NCBI GenBank assembly: GCA_028752905.1
Contig: JAQNBH010000011.1
Location: forward strand, 4,197,878-4,261,877
DNA length: 64,000 bases
DNA from: Cladorhizidae sp. MBARI D1340-BT2
Lineage: Eukaryota > Porifera > Demospongiae > Poecilosclerida > Cladorhizidae
Direction: 5' to 3'
A program made the translations under genes and the position numbers. The notes beneath the pieces were generated by a model. It had not been told where the DNA came from and ran no database searches. It saw only the letters and a list, made by a program, of their open reading frames with translations. Shown piece by piece: positions 12,700-23,156 of this stretch (position 1 is its first letter; every line of letters starts with the position of its first letter).

Positions 12700-13653
12700 A
12701 TGGTCACAGCTCTCTTGTCCATCCATTTCAAGGCATGGACACCATTTGTACTTACAGATTCTTTTTCATTTTGTCTTTGGCCTTGATACATGCAGGTCCT
12801 CCCCTGTTCACCCGAACTGTACCAAATGCACCAAAGCCACTACTTTTTAGAGATAGTTATTGTGTGTATACTAAAGTCTCCTCACCTACATACAGCTTCC
12901 AACTATAGGTATATCCACTAGAGCTGTCTGCCAGGACATAAGCTTTCGGACCCCACTTTGTGGGCTTCATGGACAAGTACTGGATGAACCAGACCCTCCC
13001 CTTGAATCCAATTGCTCCATCTACAGCAATTTCTCTTCCAAGCTGGTATGATTGTCCACGCTAGTGGCTATAATGAGGGCAATGAACCTCTTTATCTCGC
13101 TAACTGTGCCAAGCTTTCCAATCTCTCATTCTAGATTGAGGAGGTAGGTCTTGATTCGAAGCTATAAATTGGTCTGCTTACAAATTTGTTTCCTCCACAA
13201 TTCTCCTTAGGATAGTGTCATCGAGAAAAAGCTGAGCAAAGTCAATAGGCGCTTTTCCTTCCATATCAACTGTGCAACCAGATGTCTGACTGAATGAGAT
13301 ATTACCACTGGAGCTGCTGGCACTGGAGCTGCTGGCACTGGAGCTGCTGGCACTGGAGCTGCTGGCACTGGAGCTGCTGGCACTGGAGCTGCTGGCACTG
13401 GAGCTGATGGCACTGGAGCTGATGGCACTGGAGCTGATGGCACTGGAGCTGATGGCACTGGAGCTGCTTGAACTGGAGCTGCTTGAACTTTCACTGGAGC
13501 TACTCCTACAACCTTCTTCATCATTACACTATCCACAACATCTTCACCATCCTCCACACCCTCTTTACCACCCCCCACACCTTCACAATTATACTCATCA
13601 ATATATCTACCAAAATCATCATCACTGTCATCTCTTTTTAACATACACAGCAC
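12700..13653 (-). pseudogene. piggyBac transposase (DDE_Tnp_1_7 type), internally deleted
   Basis: Starting at 13653 the product has an acidic N-terminus (D-D-S-D-D-D-F-G-R-Y-I-D-E), then a proline/alanine/valine repeat, then in shifted frames F-L-D-D-T-I-L-R-R-I-V-E-E-T-N, then VSEIKRFIALIIA, the conserved helix that begins the piggyBac core. After an internal deletion come I-A-V-D-G-A-I and GFKGRVWFIQYLSMKPTKWG, the family's D-E-x-M-x-P-F-K-G-R region, with the usual glutamate after the catalytic aspartate replaced by glycine, then YVLADSSSGYTYSWKLY and GTVRVNRGGPACIKAKDKMK. Several frameshifts are present. The family's typical length is 500-600 residues; less than 350 are traceable. Confidence 0.83.
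13306..13485. repeat. 15-bp tandem repeat, coding for A-P-V-P-A on minus
   Basis: About 12-13 copies of GGCACTGGAGCTGCT, with a sub-variant (GCTGAT) in a block of four. On minus it encodes A-P-V-P-A/S and lies between the acidic N-terminus and the core of the piggyBac-1 transposase, so the array expanded inside a coding region in frame. Confidence 0.95.
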
Positions 13654-13969
13654 TTCAGCTCTATTATAATAATTATCTATCCATCACTTGTATTCAGCAC
13701 AATAATCTATCAAGCATCTAGAGTGAAGGTACATAACCACCTTACATAACCACGCTTTGTCCAAAGATATTTGATAATTTCAGGTCAGTACAAGTGAATT
13801 AAACACCGGGAGCAGCTGTACCAATAAGCAGACAATAGGCAGATGGTTCATGAGTGGCTGTACCGATAAGCAGCACCTTACTGCGAGTCAATAAAGCATT
13901 AGTACTTTACGGACATATATATATGTCCACCGCAGTCAAAGAGTTAAAATGGTTCTTTAGCACTTTGTT

Positions 13970-14418
13970 TCTAACCCCAACATGCGAGAAAGTGGGCACT
14001 TAACTGCGAATAAGCACTTACTAAACACTATTGCAAAATAACGCACACTCACAGAAAAATTAAATTCATCTTTTTGGATGGAGAACTAAGGACCTAATCT
14101 TGTGAGATAGTGGAAGAAGGAGCTAATTTCTTGAACCACACTAACCAGTCTCTCTCTCTCTCTCAGATTATGAAGATCAAGTCTGTCTCTGTCTCGGAAC
14201 TAAGAAGGAACTAGTGATGGTCTCTCAAGTATACTTTGCATTTAACATCGCTCATCAAAGCATGTTTATCTACAGAATTATTTGGCTAACCTTCATGGCA
14301 AAAAGCTCCTTTTAGCCAAAGACGAGAACATTTCTTGCGATAGTTTTGCTATTGACTTCCTTTACTAGCCAGAAGTACAATCATTGGGTATGTCAAAAGT
14401 GTTTTGGAACTTCATAGG
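13970..14418 (+). repeat. Repeat family X, copy 2
   Basis: It aligns with the reverse complement of 8160-8620. Its 3' end is interrupted by insertion of piggyBac-2 at a TTAA (14419), and host sequence continues at 15745. The protein trace seen in copy 1 is interrupted here by stops. A CT microsatellite (14151-14165) lies inside it. Confidence 0.7.
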
Positions 14419-14647
14419 TTAACCCTTTCACTGGCATAAGCGACTTAAGTCGCGAAAACTGATTAGTCGCGACGAAAAAATTCGTAAAAAATTAACCGTT
14501 CGCGGTATAAACTTCAAAAATTGCACGAGTATGCCTAAAGCATGCCTCTAATATACCCCCGAATATCTGGAAAATACGGAATGAGGAAAGGGAAGTAAAC
14601 ATGCCAGCAAACATCACTTCCGGTTCATTCCCGGTCTCGAAGAAGAA

Positions 14648-14912
14648 ATGGCGACCCGCTTTAGTAGAGACGAAGCGTTAAGACTTCCTATTTGAGGATG
14701 ACTTCAGCCTGTCCGAGATTGACGTTAGTGAAGAAGAGGAAGAAGGTGCCTGTGCTTACCTGGGAAGTGGCGTAGTTGACAGTGATGCTATGGCAGCTAT
14801 AACAGAAGCTGTTGGCACCGACCACGAAGCAAGTTTTCAAAGTATAGGTCGCCCTACTCTGCCAAACGAAGCTTCAGACGATAGCGATGATCATGAAGAC
14901 TTCCCCCAAGGT
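14648..14912 (+). pseudogene. N-terminal exon of a piggyBac transposase
   Basis: From ATG at 14648 the product begins M-A-T-R-F-S-R-D-E-A-L-R-L and, after one extra base near 14690, continues L-F-E-D-D-F-S-L-S-E-I-D-V-S-E-E-E-E-E. This acidic leader is characteristic of piggyBac-derived proteins. It runs to about 14911, where CAAG is followed by GTAAGAAT, a good splice-donor shape. The catalytic core is absent from the element. Confidence 0.72.
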
Positions 14913-15249
14913 AAGAATAGATAAGAGTTGTATAGTAAAGCATAGTAACTAGCATAATAATAAGAACTATTTCTCTTTGGAAGGTAGTTTCACTCATGGA
15001 CCTGGAGTAGGATGAGGAAGCAGCAGAGGAGAAGACAGGGTTGGAGGAGAGATTATTATTTATATATATATATATATTTTATAATGTAGCATTATGTGTT
15101 TGTCTGAGTTATGCAGATCTTCACAGTGCCAAGCTTTGCCCTTTTATTTTTTATCTATATTTATTTATAATTATGTTATGCACACTTTGCACATACTTTT
15201 ATTTATTTTTCAGTACTATGGACCCTAGCCCTTACTTCCTCTTTGTTAT

Positions 15250-15600
15250 TCTATTCACATCTTTGTGGTTTGTTATAAAAATGTTGTTGACAAATAGTTG
15301 TTGTTAACCAGACGTTGACTAGCTAACATTGCTGATTTCATGTGTATGAAACCGAGCTGAAATAGCCTTTTTCAACTTATAATGATATTCACATCTTTGT
15401 GGTTTTTTATAATCAACCAAAAAATTGTTGCTGACAAACAGTTGTTGTTGACCAAAAGTTGACCGGCTAACATTGCTGGTTTCATGTGTAATATGAAATT
15501 GAGATGATATAAACCCGATATAAACCCTTTTATTTTACTTCCTGTCTCTTATAACAATATTCACATTTCTGTGGTTTGTTGCTAAGCAACTAAAATTTAC
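15250..15600. repeat. Tandem repeat of about 140 bp inside piggyBac-2
   Basis: Two and a half diverged copies start with ATTCACATCTTTGTGGTTT (15252, 15388, 15550) and contain GCTAACATTGCTGATTTCATG. They make up much of the 3' half of the element. Confidence 0.8.
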
Positions 15601-15744
15601 CATAACGTCCCTTCGTGCATCAGCTATCACCTGATATATAGTTGTTGGGTACTTGTCTTCATGTGGTCCTCTATAAAAAAATAATGTGAAATTGTGTCAA
15701 TTTTTGTAAAAAGTCCTCCGTAAATCTGCCAGTGAAAGGATTAA

Positions 15745-16102
15745 GGTGGTCATAGGTTAAGGTGGAGTTACCTACACCACTAGAAAACTAGCTAGAAGTC
15801 CCCTGCAAATAAATAGCAAGAAGCTCTTTGGAAAATTACAGACAACTGTAGACAATTGGAGCAAATAATAAGCTTCAATATTTTGTTGAAATTGCTTGCT
15901 ACATGTGCAGCTAATATGTGTGTGCACAAAACTCAATGACCTCAAGACCCAACTAGAAACCAAAAGGATACCCAACATAGATGGTTGATAACAATGAAAT
16001 GGGTGCTTAATCAATAACTTTTTGTATGCTAAAAATTGAGAGGTTTAACAACCAGGGTTTACAGTACTATTGATCATGTTAGCAGTGAGACACTTAACTC
16101 AC
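15745..16102. other. No gene recognised
   Basis: Repeat X-like flank for about 30 bp and then unremarkable sequence. A short minus frame (15772-16014) has no recognisable domain. Confidence 0.5.
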
Positions 16103-16154
16103 AGCTGCACTCAGGGGTCCGAAGTATTCAGGCATGGTCCGAACAACAGAGTAC
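16103..16154 (-). CDS. Candidate third exon of the Reeler-domain gene
   Basis: On minus, TTACTTCAG is followed by a 52-nt open segment and then the donor GTGAGT. It encodes Y-S-V-V-R-T-M-P-E-Y-F-G-P-L-S-A-A, which resembles the last strand of Reeler domains (pattern T-V-V-x-x-x-x-x-Y-W-x-x-x-x-S). It lies downstream, on the same strand, of the two better supported Reeler exons at 28874-29022 and 34201-34429. An exon that should come between them was not found, so the link is inference. Confidence 0.4.
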
Positions 16155-16463
16155 CTGAAGTAACAATTATCATATAGATTATAGATACATTAAACATTAC
16201 TTTATTAGCAGCAAAGCATGATGCTAAAACACACTATATATATAGACTTCACACACAAAAATTCCTAATGAGGTCTCGAACTAGGTCATGTGGACTAAAA
16301 AATATCAACCTATAGATTCTATTGTATTCTCAAATGAGTAGCTGAGGATGTAACTAAATTGATGACCTTGCAAGTTGGACAGTGTTTTCAATAATATCAT
16401 ATCCAAAAGACCGTCTGTTTATCCTTCAATTAAGGTGACTATTAACATGATTTTGACGTTTCA

Positions 16464-16512
16464 CTACAAAGAAATGATCAGTTGATTTGTGACAATAGTA
16501 AACAGCACAAAC
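16464..16512 (+). repeat. Repeat family R2, copy a (partial)
   Basis: It contains ACAAAGAAATGATCAGTTGA and GTGACAATAGTAAACAGCAC, shared with copies near 18491-18620, 22541-22680 and 28045-28185. It runs directly into a GTCGAAACGT repeat copy at 16505. Confidence 0.75.
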
Positions 16513-16590
16513 TTGATGAAGGTTAGAGCATCTAGTCGAAACGTCGAGAGAATACAAATTGAAGTTGATTATTGAGAAGGTAATTGTAAT
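16505..16590 (+). repeat. Copy of the GTCGAAACGT dispersed repeat
   Basis: The sequence GATGAAGGTTAGAGCATCTA, then GTCGAAACGTCGAG, then GAAGTTGATTATTGAGAAGG is one arm of the palindrome at 17077-17224. Confidence 0.85.
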
Positions 16591-17076
16591 GCTTAGGCAC
16601 ACAACCAAAAATAGCTAACCCAAAGAATTTTTTTTTACATTAATGTCACTCTGAATCAATGACATTGATTTCATAGATTTCAATCCACAACATTGATTCA
16701 CTATTCTTATCCATTCATGTGCTGCCATAGATTCAGACTCCAAACCTTCTGAAAGCATGATCGATATGCTGTGGCCTACCAGCAAACAACAACTAGCAGC
16801 TTATATCTCTCACTCTCTTTAACTTCAGTCTTCTCCTTGTAGTGGTAGGTTAATTAGTATTAACTGGCCAACCTCTGCAAGTCATTAGCTTTAGGTTCGT
16901 ACAAATCTATGATGCATTATATTCATCAGACTCATCATCTTTACTAGCATTGGCACAAGGTTATATGGCTGGAAACTTGCTACCGGAAGGGTAGGTGTTT
17001 CCTACACGGGGATGCTTACTTGCTAGCTTTGAACATACTTTAGGATTCTCAATGAACTCTCAGTTGACATAATAAC
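16591..17076. other. No gene recognised
   Basis: Nothing recognisable except the last 30 bp, which belong to the long version of the GTCGAAACGT repeat (see 537-650). Confidence 0.5.
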
Positions 17077-17224
17077 ATTAAAATCACCTTCTCAATAATC
17101 AACTTCAATTTTTATTCACTCGACGTTTTGACTAGATGCTCTAGTCTTCAGAAAGACTAGAGCATCTGGTCGAAACGTCGAGTGAATAAAAATTGAAGTC
17201 GATTATTGAGAAGGTGATTTTAAT
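17077..17224. mobile_element. 148-bp palindromic foldback element (MITE-like)
   Basis: Two arms of about 72 bp are nearly perfect inverted copies separated by four bases (CAGA, 17149-17152). The outer end of each arm is ATTAAAATCACC or its complement; next come CTTCTCAATAATC, GAAGT and ACTCGACGTTTTGACTAGA. Single arms occur dispersed at six other places in the window. No transposase and no clear target duplication were seen, so the mechanism is unknown. Confidence 0.9.
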
Positions 17225-18490
17225 ACTTTAAGATGTATAGAATATATTATTGACTATTTTTCCTTACATGAAGTTCACATTTCCACTAAGGAATGGATGC
17301 ATCCATTTGAAAGTTTGTGTTGTAAAGGCAGAGCCTCTGCTGTTGATATGGGTTATGGTAGCCTGAGGGGGAAAGGGTTATATTATATAAATTAACAAGA
17401 CAAAAATGTTTTGTTCAATACCTTATTGGAAGGTGCACTAGTGACTCCTTATATTGGTTTGACTGTTTTGAACAGCATCCCCCAAAACTCAAAGTTCGGC
17501 AAAAACTCACTTTAGCAGCTTCTTAATGCCTACCTATAACCTAGGTAATTACCTCAAAACTGGTGGAGGCTCTTTTCTAGAAATAAAAAATAAAAATAAT
17601 TTGTAAAATGCTGGCTACCAGCCCTAAAAGTAGCGCATTCTCTGTTGATATCATTAGTTCACTTTGGTATATCTACCAGTTTTATAAGCTTTGTTCCTGT
17701 TCTAGTATAGGTATCCAGCAACAAAGATAGATTTATCTATGGAAACTCTCAAGTGTGGACTAGCTTCTGTTCTGGTGCTCTGTCTTCATATAACTATGTA
17801 TCTACTCTTGAGGTTAACTGATGCTGGATGCCCATAGTAGAACAAGAACAAAGCAGGCTTATAAAAGCATCACAACTTAGGTTAGCCACTCTACTCACAA
17901 GTATATTGCTCTTTCAACATAGTGCTTGAGTCGATGCATTGGCTATAGCTACCTTGAGTAGAGCTAGTCTTAACAACTCCATGAAAACTTTTTTCAACAT
18001 AGCGTATGTGTTTTGGGTAAAGCTACTAAAACTAGCTGTTAGTAAAGCTGGGAGTGAGACCACAGATGTAAACTAACTGTTAGCAACTAATTTAGTATGG
18101 AGCATCTTCGAGCATATAATATATATGACAATCGTGCCTGAGCATAAATTTCATTGAGTATATATATATATATAACAACTCTGTTAATAAGGTTAATATC
18201 TGAAATGGTGGTTTCAGCCAATTTTCTCCCAAAACACTTCAAACAAACATGCCTTGTATCATTTGCTAAAGTAGTGAACAAGCAGCCCAAAAACATTAAA
18301 AATAATTTTAAGATATTTTAATACCCATCTATATTTCCTCCCCACCCCCCACCCCCACCTCCCCCCACACACACACAATTTTCATACAATAGGTCCACTT
18401 TTATAATGTATTGGAACAATTGCTGTTTCTCGATTCAGTGAATAACTGAAAATTAGTAAAACATCAGAAAATCAGCAAAACATTATAAAC
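17225..18490. other. No gene recognised; C-rich patch
   Basis: Sequence around 17400-17580 is weakly similar to 18740-18860 (shared CTTATATTGGTTTGACT-like block), so part of it is dispersed repeat. Positions 18335-18380 are a C/A-rich simple patch. No coding domain was recognised. Confidence 0.5.
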
Positions 18491-19410
18491 ATGCTTGTGT
18501 ATGTGCAATGCTTAGCTGAGCTGAGTAAGCAAGCAGCACTACAAAGAAGTTGTCAGTTGATTTCCTCAGAAGCGTAGTCTTGTGTGACAATAGTTAACAG
18601 CACAGATCTTAAATAAAACCAAGGTATCTACTAATGATTCACGAACATGGTAAATAGTAACACTTATGGTAGTTCTGGAGTTTTCCTGAATATCATTTTG
18701 TAAGAGGCCGCTTGTGTAATTTAAGCAACAACAAGAACAAAATCAAGACAAAAATGGTCTGTATCAGGGAGTGAGGTGGTGGTTCCTATATTGGTTTGAC
18801 TCCATTTTAATATGGAGGCAAAAAACACACAAAACCTCTTTGGCAGATTCTTAGTACCATAAATGCTTATCTTGATCCCAAAAATACTTCGAGTATGCCT
18901 TGAATGCTTTCACAAAGGTAGTAAGCATGGAGCCCATGTTAAAACAGTGAATTTTTTATCTTTTCAAGATCTTGTATCTACCTCCCCCCCCCCCCCCCCC
19001 CCCCCTCCCACACATAACTTGCATATAGCATGTCCAATTCATTATAATTTTATTACCAAATTTCAAACTGTTCCATGCATTTCCATGACTAATCAGTTTC
19101 TTAATTTAACGCCGTTTATTGGTGCTATACTCGATTTTGTAAAAGTTTATTTTGTCTGGATTGAAAAGAGATGTTTACCAATGAGACTTTAAACATTGTA
19201 AGACCATTTACAATTAATATACAATATCATTCAAGTAGGTAAAAGGGTTGTATAAATATTTGTGATCTCTATATTAATAAATTATTGTTTCATTTCTTTT
19301 TGACAAGTTAATCCAATATAAATATTCTATACTTGATATATATATATATACGCACTGTAGTATTTTCCTATAGGCACAGCATTGGCCAATATTCCACTTC
19401 TGGTTGATTT
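18491..19410 (+). repeat. Repeat family R2, copy b (longest)
   Basis: The block 18491-18620 matches copies c and d (TTTCCTCAGAAG, GTGACAATAGTTAACAGCAC). Farther along, 19195-19410 matches 28435-28640 (GTTTCATTTCTTTTTGACAAG and GCACAGCATTGGCC-like parts), so copies b and d share a common backbone with internal differences. A poly-C tract of about 30 bp lies at 18976-19006. Confidence 0.65.
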
Positions 19411-20372
19411 CCCCTGGCTCTACTGCACATGTGCATAGTCATTAACTACCATTTTCCAAGAATTGTGTGGAACATTCCCTAAGATAGCAGAAGCATGCAT
19501 TAAAATTTTCCTTGACATTAATATAACTAGGTGGTGTCAATCTTGACTGACTGATCATATGGATGAATGTATGAGAATATCAAATAGGTTTATCAAGTAT
19601 AATTTATTACACTCGTCGTGGAATATGTCATTTCACTTGTGTGCACTCTCCCTTTATCTCAAGAAAATATGGGAGCATGCTCATGAATAAGTTGACATAT
19701 TTCTCTCTGGCAAGTGTAATCATTCTGTCTTGTTTCCATTAGTCAACTATCCCACCCCCACTATAAGAAGTTAATCTGGATAACTCCAGAACTAGCATGT
19801 TAATATTTAACATACTTGTTAGTAAAGTTACACACATGATTATGTATTTATATGCACACGTAGATATATACATGACCATAAGTATATACGTGTTTTGTTT
19901 AAGACCTATGCTGATCACTAATAGTCCAAGAGCAGTGATGACTCATTAGAACCCAGGCTTTGGGGCTTTAATCCAGGTAAAAATGGCCTCTAATGTTAGA
20001 TTGTTATATTTCCCCCCAAATCAAGATTCTGACATCAGGCATGGGATCACTAAGTACCAGTAAAGGTCTATTTATGCGAGCAAGAAGTTGCTGGGAGAAA
20101 TCTCCCTTTGTGATAGTTGATTGGCTGTAGGCCTACTGATGAGTAGATGAGCTATGATTTGATTCCTGATTGCTGTGCACTATTCAAATTCTAAACTGTC
20201 CTCTCCAAACACTCGAGAGAAATGGTTGAGAAAATCCAAAAATCTTTTTGAATAAAAAAGTGTAAGTTGCAAAAAAATTCACAATGATAGATTATCCATG
20301 TGATAACATTAGGATAGGAGCAAAATCTTTTTTGCCCTGATATGGCTGGAAAGTTTAAGCCTAAGCCATAGT
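19411..20372. other. No gene recognised
   Basis: No domain, RNA gene or repeat boundary was identified on either strand. Confidence 0.5.
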
Positions 20373-20957
20373 TTTAAGCTGTCCATACTGCTTAAACCGA
20401 TGCATATTAATGCGCATTGGATCAGAGGGAAATGCTGATGTGCATTGATGTGCATTTGTTGCATCCACACTAGCACCAAAATAAACCGTATGAAGTCAAA
20501 ATAATCCGCCTACCAAAGTCAATCAAAATCATATATTGTATATAGCTGTAGTTGAGATGGAGTTTGTTTTTGCATCCCTCTTGCTGTCACTACAGATGCA
20601 CAGGAAACATTTTCTGCAGAGATGAAAGAGGAGAGAGCTGAGGGAAAGGTAGAACCAACCGAAGGTTTTGACTGCACGAACTTCATAAGTCCAGATGCAG
20701 GTTCTTATAAACATAGCAATAATTCTCTAGCTATGTAGTAGCTAGTTTAGCAGCAGGCCACAGATAGTATACTGCTAGCTCCCAACAGCAGTATCACGAA
20801 GATGCGAGTGAATGAAATTCTTTTCAATTCATACTTGCAAACGCTTTAATTTGTTCTGATCTGATTCACATCAAACCACCACCTATCGAGGTGGATCAGA
20901 ATTATGTGCATTTAATGCACATTATTTCAATTCAAATTCAGTGTGGACCGGCCTATA
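20373..20957. mobile_element. Possible non-autonomous DNA transposon with degenerate inverted ends
   Basis: The left side has GTCCATACTG then, after a spacer, TTAATGCGCATTGGATCAG. The right side, read in reverse complement, has GTCCACACTG then TTAAATGCACATAATTCTGAT. Similar order and spacing suggest terminal inverted repeats of about 60 bp. No target duplication is clear and the 580-bp interior has no recognised protein. Confidence 0.35.
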
Positions 20958-21618
20958 GAAATGTATTATAGTAGGCCTGTATGTATTAGAACTAAAAACT
21001 CAAGTAGCATTGAGCTATTCCAGTAATCTACTGCTCCTCACTCTCTCGCTTAGTTGACTGAAGTTTGCATATTCACAGTAATCTAACTGCTTAGCTAGGG
21101 TAATGATCATAACCTAGCAACACTCGCACCCCAGAGTAAAGAAACCTTGTAGGGAAAATGTGCAGCAGCTGCTGAATTAGTTCAACCAAGCTCAATATTG
21201 CACACACAAGTGTGCTTATGATCTTATTTCGGTGTTTTAATTAGAAAAACACTATTTGCTGCAACTTATTGGACAAATTTGCAATGTTCAATGTTCTGGT
21301 TCTGGTAGTAAAAGTATAATAAATGGACCATTTTACACACATTCTACACAAGTTTGAGTGTGAAAAAATAGAAAAAATATTTGAAGACAAATTTCACATT
21401 TTGTGTGTTGCAGGTTTACTATAATTATACCTTTGCAAAAGATTCAAGGCATAATGGAAGTGTTTAAATCATTAAATCAAAATATAGAATGGAAGAAGCT
21501 GCAAAAGTGTTTTAGCATATATATACACACACTTTTCCTTTCTTGATGTCTGCCATTTTGAAATAGGAGTTAGATCCCCAATGGGGGGCAATATATTATA
21601 CAAATGGGGGAGTGGGGA
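20958..21618. other. No gene recognised
   Basis: Unremarkable AT-rich sequence; only the start of the tandem duplication lies at its end. Confidence 0.5.
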
Positions 21619-22260
21619 GTGGTGATAAATAGAGAGAACAATTAGGAAAAGAGAAAGTATTTGGCAAATAGACATGACAATGATCAGAAGAGAGAGGGAC
21701 CAACACAACATAGGAACATAGGGGTAGGAGCAGATGCAGCCATGCGGCACACACTGTACCAATAAAAATGGAAGGATAGAAAGAAAAAAGTGCATGGCAT
21801 GGCAGGAGGATAAAGCTTTGTCACACGCATGTGCAGCAATGTGTAACTAGTCTAAAATTTGCTATTCAGCTAGTACATCTGATCTGGCATTCACCAGCCT
21901 AGAAATTTTTCTTTACCATTTTTTTCTTTTGATATAGCAGTGGTGATAAATAGAGAGAACAATTAGGAAAAGAGAAAGTATTTGGCAAATAGACATGACA
22001 ATGATCAGAAGAGAGAGGGACCTACACAACATAGGAACATAGGGGTAGGAGCAGATGCAGCCATGCGGCACACACTGCACCAATAAAAATGGAAGGATAG
22101 AAAAAGAAAAAGTGCAGGAGGATAAAGCTTTGTCACACGCATGTGCAGCAATGTGTAACTAGTTAAAGATGAGCTAAAATTTGCTATTCAGCTAGTACAT
22201 CTGATAGCAGTATCTCTGGCATTCACCAGCCTAGATTTTTTTAATTTATAATGATGAAAG
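21619..22260. repeat. Tandem duplication, period 321 bp
   Basis: The segment beginning GTGGTGATAAATAGAGAGAA occurs at 21620 and again at 21940, and the two copies remain almost identical through to CATTCACCAGCCTAGA near 21900 and 22230. Differences are a few substitutions and small insertions, so the duplication is recent. No function is evident. Confidence 0.93.
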
Positions 22261-22540
22261 CTACACTCTATTCTGGCATCGTGTAGTAAAAGAAGCTGAT
22301 GAATGTGATATTGAAAAATGGACTATATTTAGTGAACTGTGAAACATTATTAGCTGTTAGTTTACGCACGTACAATATGTCCATACAATACGTCCCTTCA
22401 TAATTTAGAACACTCCACTGCCTAATGCATTGCAAAAACTAACCATTTCTAGAATCAGCACTGATCTATTTTCCATTTCTCTACTCAGCCAAAACCCTGC
22501 TAATCAGTAAAAGTGTTATCAATGTCCCAAATGGGCTTGT

Positions 22541-22680
22541 GCATGTGCAATATTGAGTCTAGCTGAGAAGAGTCAGCAAGCAGCTACATGTTTTAGTACC
22601 ATCCAGTGATCAGTTACTTTCCTCAGAAGTTTATTCTTGTGACAATAGTTAACAGCACAAACCCAACAAAACTAGTTATA
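22541..22680 (+). repeat. Repeat family R2, copy c
   Basis: It carries the landmarks CATGTGCAATATTGAG, TTTCCTCAGAAG and GTGACAATAGTTAACAGCAC. The LTR retrotransposon is inserted just downstream, at ATGCA. Confidence 0.75.
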
Positions 22681-22691
22681 TTTATAATGCA

Positions 22692-23032
22692 TGTTACAAA
22701 CTAACATTCCTCTCCAACCAGAACAATAGAACTAGTGTTAGAAGCATATAATTGAACTGTTGTATGTTTGTGTGTTTGTCATTGCTGCTTGCCTGTAGTG
22801 ATCTCATTGGTCCATATAGGTGTTATGGATTGTATCATTACCTTGTTTGGTCATGACTGGAAGAGGCCGGCTCCAGCCTATTTAAGGGCAGAGTTTTAGG
22901 ACTTGACAGATTTGGCTAGATTTGGCATTTTGAGTGTTGTAATTGATATGTATTGCGAATTATAACTTTAGTCTAGAACCTTGACTGTTGTTAGCTAGTT
23001 CTCTTGCCGTCTCAAGAGCCCTAAGCCTAACA
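22692..23032 (+). repeat. 5' LTR
   Basis: It starts TGTTACAAAC, ends CCTAAGCCTAACA and contains a TATA-like CCTATTTAAGGG at about 22878 that could start transcription. It matches the 3' LTR at about 99 percent. Confidence 0.95.
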
Positions 23033-23034
23033 TC

Positions 23035-23050
23035 TGGTGGCAGCGGAACT
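23035..23050 (+). promoter_or_regulatory. Probable primer-binding site
   Basis: TGGTGGCAGCGG follows the 5' LTR by two bases, the normal place for tRNA priming. The same word follows the LTR at 41673 in another element. The matching tRNA was not determined. Confidence 0.6.
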
Positions 23051-23156
23051 CAACCTTCGTCTATTGATTCGACCACTTCGCTCACCTACCTTGACTAAGG
23101 ATTCCAAGCTGCATCGACGACTTCGTTCCAATCGGCAAACTCCTTGCCCAGCAAAC

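Larger units (their letters stand above)
12690..13947 (-). mobile_element. piggyBac-1: decayed piggyBac-like element
   Basis: The upstream end on minus is TTAA (13944-13947) followed inward by CTCTTTGACTGCGG, the form of a piggyBac terminal repeat, and a subterminal palindrome GGACATATATATATGTCC (13911-13928). Inside lies a recognisable transposase on minus. The other end is not found; the sequence runs into the minisatellite near 12560, so that end is probably lost. Assignment relies on the transposase plus TTAA. Confidence 0.75.
14419..15744 (+). mobile_element. piggyBac-2: non-autonomous piggyBac with intact TTAA and termini
   Basis: The element is bounded by TTAA at 14419-14422 and 15741-15744. 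Inverted ends are CCCTTTCACTGGCA next to the left TTAA and TGCCAGTGAAAGG before the right one (13 of 13 matching bases apart from one extra C). The internal 1.3 kb holds only the first part of a transposase and then non-coding tandem sequence, so this is a deletion derivative that could be mobilised only in trans. It is nested in repeat X copy 2. Confidence 0.93.

Noticed and set aside
16960..17020. tRNA-like cloverleaf fragment
   Set aside because: No acceptor stem pairing and no T-loop or A/B box motifs.
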